Shown here piece after piece: positions 13,845-14,096 of a stretch of DNA of 14,096 bases. The notes beneath the pieces are model-generated. The model saw only the letters and a list, made by a program, of their open reading frames with translations, did not search any database and was not told where the DNA came from. Numbering within the stretch: position 1 is the stretch's first letter; the number at the start of each line of letters is the position of its first letter. Position numbers and translations under genes: made by a program. This stretch comes from an uncultured Lachnobacterium sp. (GTDB lineage: Bacteria > Bacillota > Clostridia > Lachnospirales > Lachnospiraceae), in contig CAMFPD010000042.1 of NCBI GenBank assembly GCA_945971355.1, forward strand, positions 1-14,096, in the 5' to 3' direction.

Positions 13845-14096
13845 CTATATCCCCATCTCATAAATTATATTCCTTATACCCTCTGCAAATGCCTGGTGAC
13901 CTGCTTCATCCATATGCTCCTGATCTGCTTCTGAGCTTTTCGCATATTCTGATGCCTTTAGAAAAAATGCACCATGCTCCCGTGCTACCTGCTCATAAGC
14001 ATTCTCCAGCCTCTGTGACAATGATACCGAGGTCTTTGAAAATTCCTGATCAAAGCCCTCCTCCCAGACTCTATCACCTAAATGTATAGGTGAAAC
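13845..14096 (-). CDS. SGNH/GDSL hydrolase, C-terminal part (runs off window)
   Basis: A continuous frame of 83 codons enters from the right edge and stops at TAG 13847-13845. It contains PIHLGDRVWEEGFDQEFS and, near the end, DQEHMDEAGHQAF, which fits the DxxH catalytic block V of SGNH/GDSL esterases. The nucleophile GDS block and the rest of the enzyme lie outside the window. It is 17 bases upstream of the first permease, so it appears to be co-transcribed with the amino-acid transporter. It would be a cytosolic esterase or deacylase, substrate unknown. Confidence 0.75.
   Translation of the reverse strand, partial: VSPIHLGDRVWEEGFDQEFSKTSVSLSQRLENAYEQVAREHGAFFLKASEYAKSSEADQEHMDEAGHQAFAEGIRNIIYEMGI

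Noticed and set aside
1..14096. CRISPR array, tRNA, rRNA, complete insertion sequence
   Set aside because: No regularly spaced repeats, no cloverleaf or rRNA-like stretch and no intact transposase were recognised on either strand.

Overview
The window reads as a chromosomal segment of a low-GC Gram-positive anaerobe, most likely a gut or rumen Lachnospiraceae-type Clostridia. The reasons are a ferredoxin-type group B [FeFe] hydrogenase, AGGAGG-type ribosome binding sites, Gram-positive MacAB-like efflux genes, a Csp-like intracellular subtilase and an Rpn/YhgA-type element. The family assignment is inference from gene content; no rRNA or other marker gene is present.

All genes but one run leftward (minus strand). 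From the right edge, 14096-11311 is an amino-acid uptake operon: the end of an SGNH/GDSL hydrolase, two HisM-type permeases, a GlnQ-type ATPase and, directly abutting its stop codon, the wreckage of an azlCD branched-chain amino-acid exporter. In that wreckage azlC is reduced to its two ends and azlD has lost its start. A strong hairpin terminator follows. Next come a decayed Rpn/YhgA-type nuclease gene (start codon ACG, nuclease core deleted out of frame) and a small J-domain protein. Convergent to these is the only plus-strand gene, a cytosolic S8 subtilase with a complete catalytic triad (8089-9786).

From 7915 to 2974 lies a tightly coupled efflux operon in the order adaptor, ATPase, adaptor, permease. 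It carries two different HlyD/MacA-type membrane-fusion proteins. One ends in three 13-residue acidic Tyr/Glu repeats; the other has an extra domain of about 165 residues inserted in its coiled-coil hairpin. A perfect 10-bp tandem direct repeat upstream looks like an OmpR-family response-regulator box, and a hairpin terminator closes the operon.

The left third holds a group B [FeFe] hydrogenase with its own terminator, a 586-bp gene-free stretch, and the nickel GTPase HypB. The gene-free stretch contains a 202-bp long-inverted-repeat (MITE-like) element, a near-consensus sigma-A promoter for hypB, and two FadR/GntR-like palindromes flanking that promoter. HypB next to an [FeFe] rather than a [NiFe] enzyme is notable because HypB is not part of [FeFe] maturation.

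The items most worth following up are the dual-adaptor efflux operon, the 202-bp inverted-repeat element with the hypB control region, and two independent cases of gene erosion by internal deletion (rpn and azlCD), with a possible third in the ATPase loop.
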